From NCBI GenBank assembly GCA_900546385.1, contig URCT01000115.1:1-7694 (forward strand): a stretch of 7,694 nt of DNA, written 5' to 3'. A program made the translations under genes and the position numbers. Positions within the stretch are counted from its first letter, which is position 1, and the number at the start of each line of letters is the position of its first letter. A model generated the notes under the pieces. That model had not been told where the DNA came from, searched no databases, and saw nothing but the letters and a program-made list of their open reading frames with translations. Positions 6,224 to 7,694 of this stretch are shown here, in pieces. Source of the DNA: an uncultured Eubacteriales bacterium. Its GTDB lineage: Bacteria > Bacillota > Clostridia > Oscillospirales > CAG-382.

Positions 6224-6868
6224 ATGACACGATTGATTGTTGTCCGTCACGGACAAAGCGAAGGAAACGCCAAGGGCGAATTTCACGGCCAATACAATTC
6301 CGACCTCACCGCGCTCGGTCACGAACAAGCCGAACGCACGGCTGAATTTGTAGACCGGTATACCATTGACGCCATCTATTCCAGCGATATACGCCGCGCC
6401 TATTCCACGGCGAAGCACACTGCCGACCGCCGTGGAATGCCGATCATCGCGGATACCGGCCTTCGCGAGATTTTCGCCGGTGATTGGGAGCAAATGAAGT
6501 TTACCAAAATTCCCGAAAAATATCCCGAAGAATACCGGCTTTGGTGCGAGGATATCGCGCACGCGCATCTGCCGCATGGCGAAAGCGTGGCCGAGATGGC
6601 CGCACGGGTCAACGCGGCGTTTGCAAAAATCATCGCGGAAAATGACGGGAAAACCGTGTTCATTGCCACGCACGCCACGCCCATCCGCGCCATGCGCTGC
6701 ACATGGAACGGCTTGCCGCTTACGGCTATGCAAACGCTTGATTGGGTAGTCAATGCCTCGGTGACAGTGGTGGAATGCGACGGCGGCAGCTATCGGGAGC
6801 TTTGCGTCGGTCAAGCGGAGCATTTGGAAAAAGCCGGGTTGTTGACCAAGCTGCCGAAAAACATTTAA
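6224..6868 (+). CDS. Histidine phosphatase family protein (phosphoglycerate-mutase-like)
   Basis: A 214-residue cytoplasmic enzyme of the branch-1 histidine phosphatase superfamily. It forms a phosphohistidine intermediate to hydrolyse or move phosphate on small molecules. The N-terminal RHGQSEGN places the phospho-acceptor at His9 with Arg8 and Asn15 in the phosphate pocket. YSSDIRRAYSTA supplies Arg58, LREIFAGDWE supplies the acid Glu82, and FIATHATPIRA supplies His150. Spacing and length resemble the broad-specificity PhoE/CobC/GpmB-like phosphatases rather than glycolytic mutases, which are longer. The substrate cannot be read from the sequence, and no cobalamin genes are nearby to support alpha-ribazole phosphatase. 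AAAGGAA (6213-6219) precedes the ATG closely. It is the last gene of the unit, ending 78 nt before the terminator at 6947-6987. Confidence 0.92.
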   Translation: MTRLIVVRHGQSEGNAKGEFHGQYNSDLTALGHEQAERTAEFVDRYTIDAIYSSDIRRAYSTAKHTADRRGMPIIADTGLREIFAGDWEQMKFTKIPEKYPEEYRLWCEDIAHAHLPHGESVAEMAARVNAAFAKIIAENDGKTVFIATHATPIRAMRCTWNGLPLTAMQTLDWVVNASVTVVECDGGSYRELCVGQAEHLEKAGLLTKLPKNI

Positions 6869-6946
6869 GTATACCGGTGCACAAAAACAATTTGATATAC
6901 CGGCATACGATTTTGCGCAGTACTTTTATAAAAACAAACAGATAAC

Positions 6947-6987
6947 AAGAAGCTGAAGGACGATAACGCCGTTCAGCTTCTTTTTTT
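6947..6987 (+). terminator. Intrinsic terminator closing the five-gene unit
   Basis: Perfect 11-bp arms AAGAAGCTGAA (6947-6957) and TTCAGCTTCTT (6972-6982) surround a 14-base loop, and a seven-T run (6981-6987) ends the element. This is a textbook Rho-independent terminator for + strand transcripts and marks the end of the transcript from the promoter at 2084-2112. Confidence 0.9.
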
Positions 6988-7148
6988 GTGCCGTCTTGCT
7001 TTGATTTTGCTAAGATTCGTCATAGGCTCGGGGGGCGTGTATGTCCTTCCGATAGTTGCTTTCAGCCCATTCGGAAACGCGGCATGGAAAATAAGCCTTT
7101 TTCGTTTCCGAAAATGTGCGATTCGATAGCGTAATTTGTATAAAAGTG
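6988..7148. other. Intergenic segment with a 10-bp dyad
   Basis: No credible gene is visible between the terminator and the next promoter. The segment has a run of six G (7030-7035) and an inverted repeat TTCGGAAACG (7070-7079) / CGTTTCCGAA (7103-7112) around 23 bases, with a possible inner GGC/GCC pairing (7081-7083/7095-7097). The dyad ends about 37 bp before the -35 box at 7149, so it lies outside the expected transcript. It could be a protein-binding site or a remnant repeat. AAAAGTGT occurs at 7142-7149 and again at 7162-7169, 20 bp apart. Confidence 0.5.
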
Positions 7149-7177
7149 TTGCAAAACGCGAAAAAGTGTGATATAAT
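7149..7177 (+). promoter_or_regulatory. Near-consensus extended -10 promoter for the SNF transporter
   Basis: A -35 box TTGCAA (7149-7154), a 17-bp spacer and a perfect TATAAT (7172-7177), with an extended -10 TG at 7169-7170. Transcription would start near 7184, giving a leader of about 40 nt. Bases 7159-7175 are identical to 170-186 in the ecfT promoter. The strength of the match suggests high, perhaps constitutive, expression unless a regulator intervenes. Confidence 0.8.
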
Positions 7178-7223
7178 GTAGTGTATTCTTTACAAAAAAC
7201 ACATTTTAAGGATGGACAAACAC

Positions 7224-7694
7224 ATGACAGAACAAAAAAGAAGCAGTTTCACGGGGAAAATCGGCTTCGTGCTTGCTGCGGCAGGCTCGGCGGTCGGCCT
7301 CGGAAACATTTGGCGTTTCCCATATCTTGCCGCGCAATATGGCGGCGGCATTTTCCTTCTCGTCTACATCATTCTCGCCGTGACCTTCGGCTTCGCCTTA
7401 ATGACGGCGGAAATCGCTCTTGGCCGCAAAACCGGCCTCAGTGCCATCGGCGCATACCAAAAGCTCGATAAACGGTTCTCGTTTGTCGGCTTACTCAGTG
7501 CGGTTATTCCGGCAGTGATTTTGCCGTACTATTCGGTCATCGGCGGTTGGGTCATCAAGTATTTGGTTGCCTTTTGCGACGGCGATGCGATGGCAACCAC
7601 GGCGGACGATTATTTCGAAACCTTTATCGGAAAAACCGGTGAACCGTTACTTTGGTTCTTCGTGTTCCTCGGCATTACGGCGGTGGTCGTTATG
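7224..7694 (+). CDS. Sodium-dependent transporter, SNF/NSS family (3' end cut by window)
   Basis: This is the N-terminal 157 residues of a LeuT-fold sodium symporter, likely for amino acids or related amines, in the cytoplasmic membrane. The family hallmark GSAVGLGNIWRFPYL (residues 21-35) forms the unwound part of helix 1. By alignment to LeuT, Gly21, Ala23, Val24 and Asn28 match sodium-site positions and Arg31 the outer-gate arginine. Helices fall at about 13-36, 43-67 and 87-118, with a fourth starting near 142. PYYSVIGGW (101-109) carries the tyrosine pair of helix 3, with Tyr103 matching the LeuT substrate-contact tyrosine. The ATG at 7224 is preferred, 11 nt after AAGGA (7208-7212); an in-frame ATG at 7212 overlaps that ribosome binding site. 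The frame stays open to the last base. The rest of the gene, and so its substrate residues, lies outside the window. Confidence 0.93.
   Translation, partial: MTEQKRSSFTGKIGFVLAAAGSAVGLGNIWRFPYLAAQYGGGIFLLVYIILAVTFGFALMTAEIALGRKTGLSAIGAYQKLDKRFSFVGLLSAVIPAVILPYYSVIGGWVIKYLVAFCDGDAMATTADDYFETFIGKTGEPLLWFFVFLGITAVVVM

Noticed and set aside
6973..7023. A 16-residue basic peptide frame on the - strand
   Set aside because: It ends inside the terminator stem, the nearest purine-rich site is about 20 nt upstream of its ATG, and it is too short to distinguish from chance.

Overview
The window looks like a stretch of a Gram-positive, low-to-mid GC bacterial chromosome, most likely class Clostridia (Oscillospiraceae/Ruminococcaceae-like). 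The evidence is an ecfT-truA pair as in Firmicutes, a clostridial-type galactokinase variant, a YycJ/WalJ-type hydrolase, strong AGGAG-type ribosome binding sites, and sigma-A-like promoters with 17-bp spacers. The lineage is an inference from gene families, not a database result. All recognised genes lie on the + strand and no mobile element, CRISPR array, tRNA or rRNA is visible.

Layout. Positions 1-178 are non-coding: an array of small dyads (36-113), then a promoter (160-188). Unit 1 is ecfT (239-1057), the membrane subunit of an ECF vitamin/metal importer, and truA (1070-1861), a tRNA pseudouridine synthase. A 14-bp hairpin spans the truA stop codon and opens a second dyad array (1856-2055). 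A promoter at 2084-2112 then starts unit 2, five closely spaced genes: M18 aminopeptidase (2185-3594), galactokinase-like GHMP kinase (3625-4935), a three-helix membrane protein of unknown function (4945-5361), a YycJ/WalJ-type metallo-beta-lactamase-fold hydrolase (5409-6200) and a histidine phosphatase (6224-6868). A clear intrinsic terminator (6947-6987) closes it. A further intergenic stretch with a 10-bp dyad leads to a near-consensus promoter (7149-7177) and the first 157 codons of a sodium-dependent SNF/NSS transporter (7224 to the window end).

How the parts relate. Unit 1 combines transport and tRNA modification, a common genomic pairing without direct functional dependence. Unit 2 is a mixed housekeeping transcript (peptide trimming, sugar phosphorylation, a putative nuclease-type hydrolase, a phosphatase); no single pathway links its members. 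Most of the window is ordinary. The most unusual material is non-coding: two dyad arrays that share element order, a short identical segment and arm-compensated stem changes, and two distant promoters sharing an identical 17-bp core.
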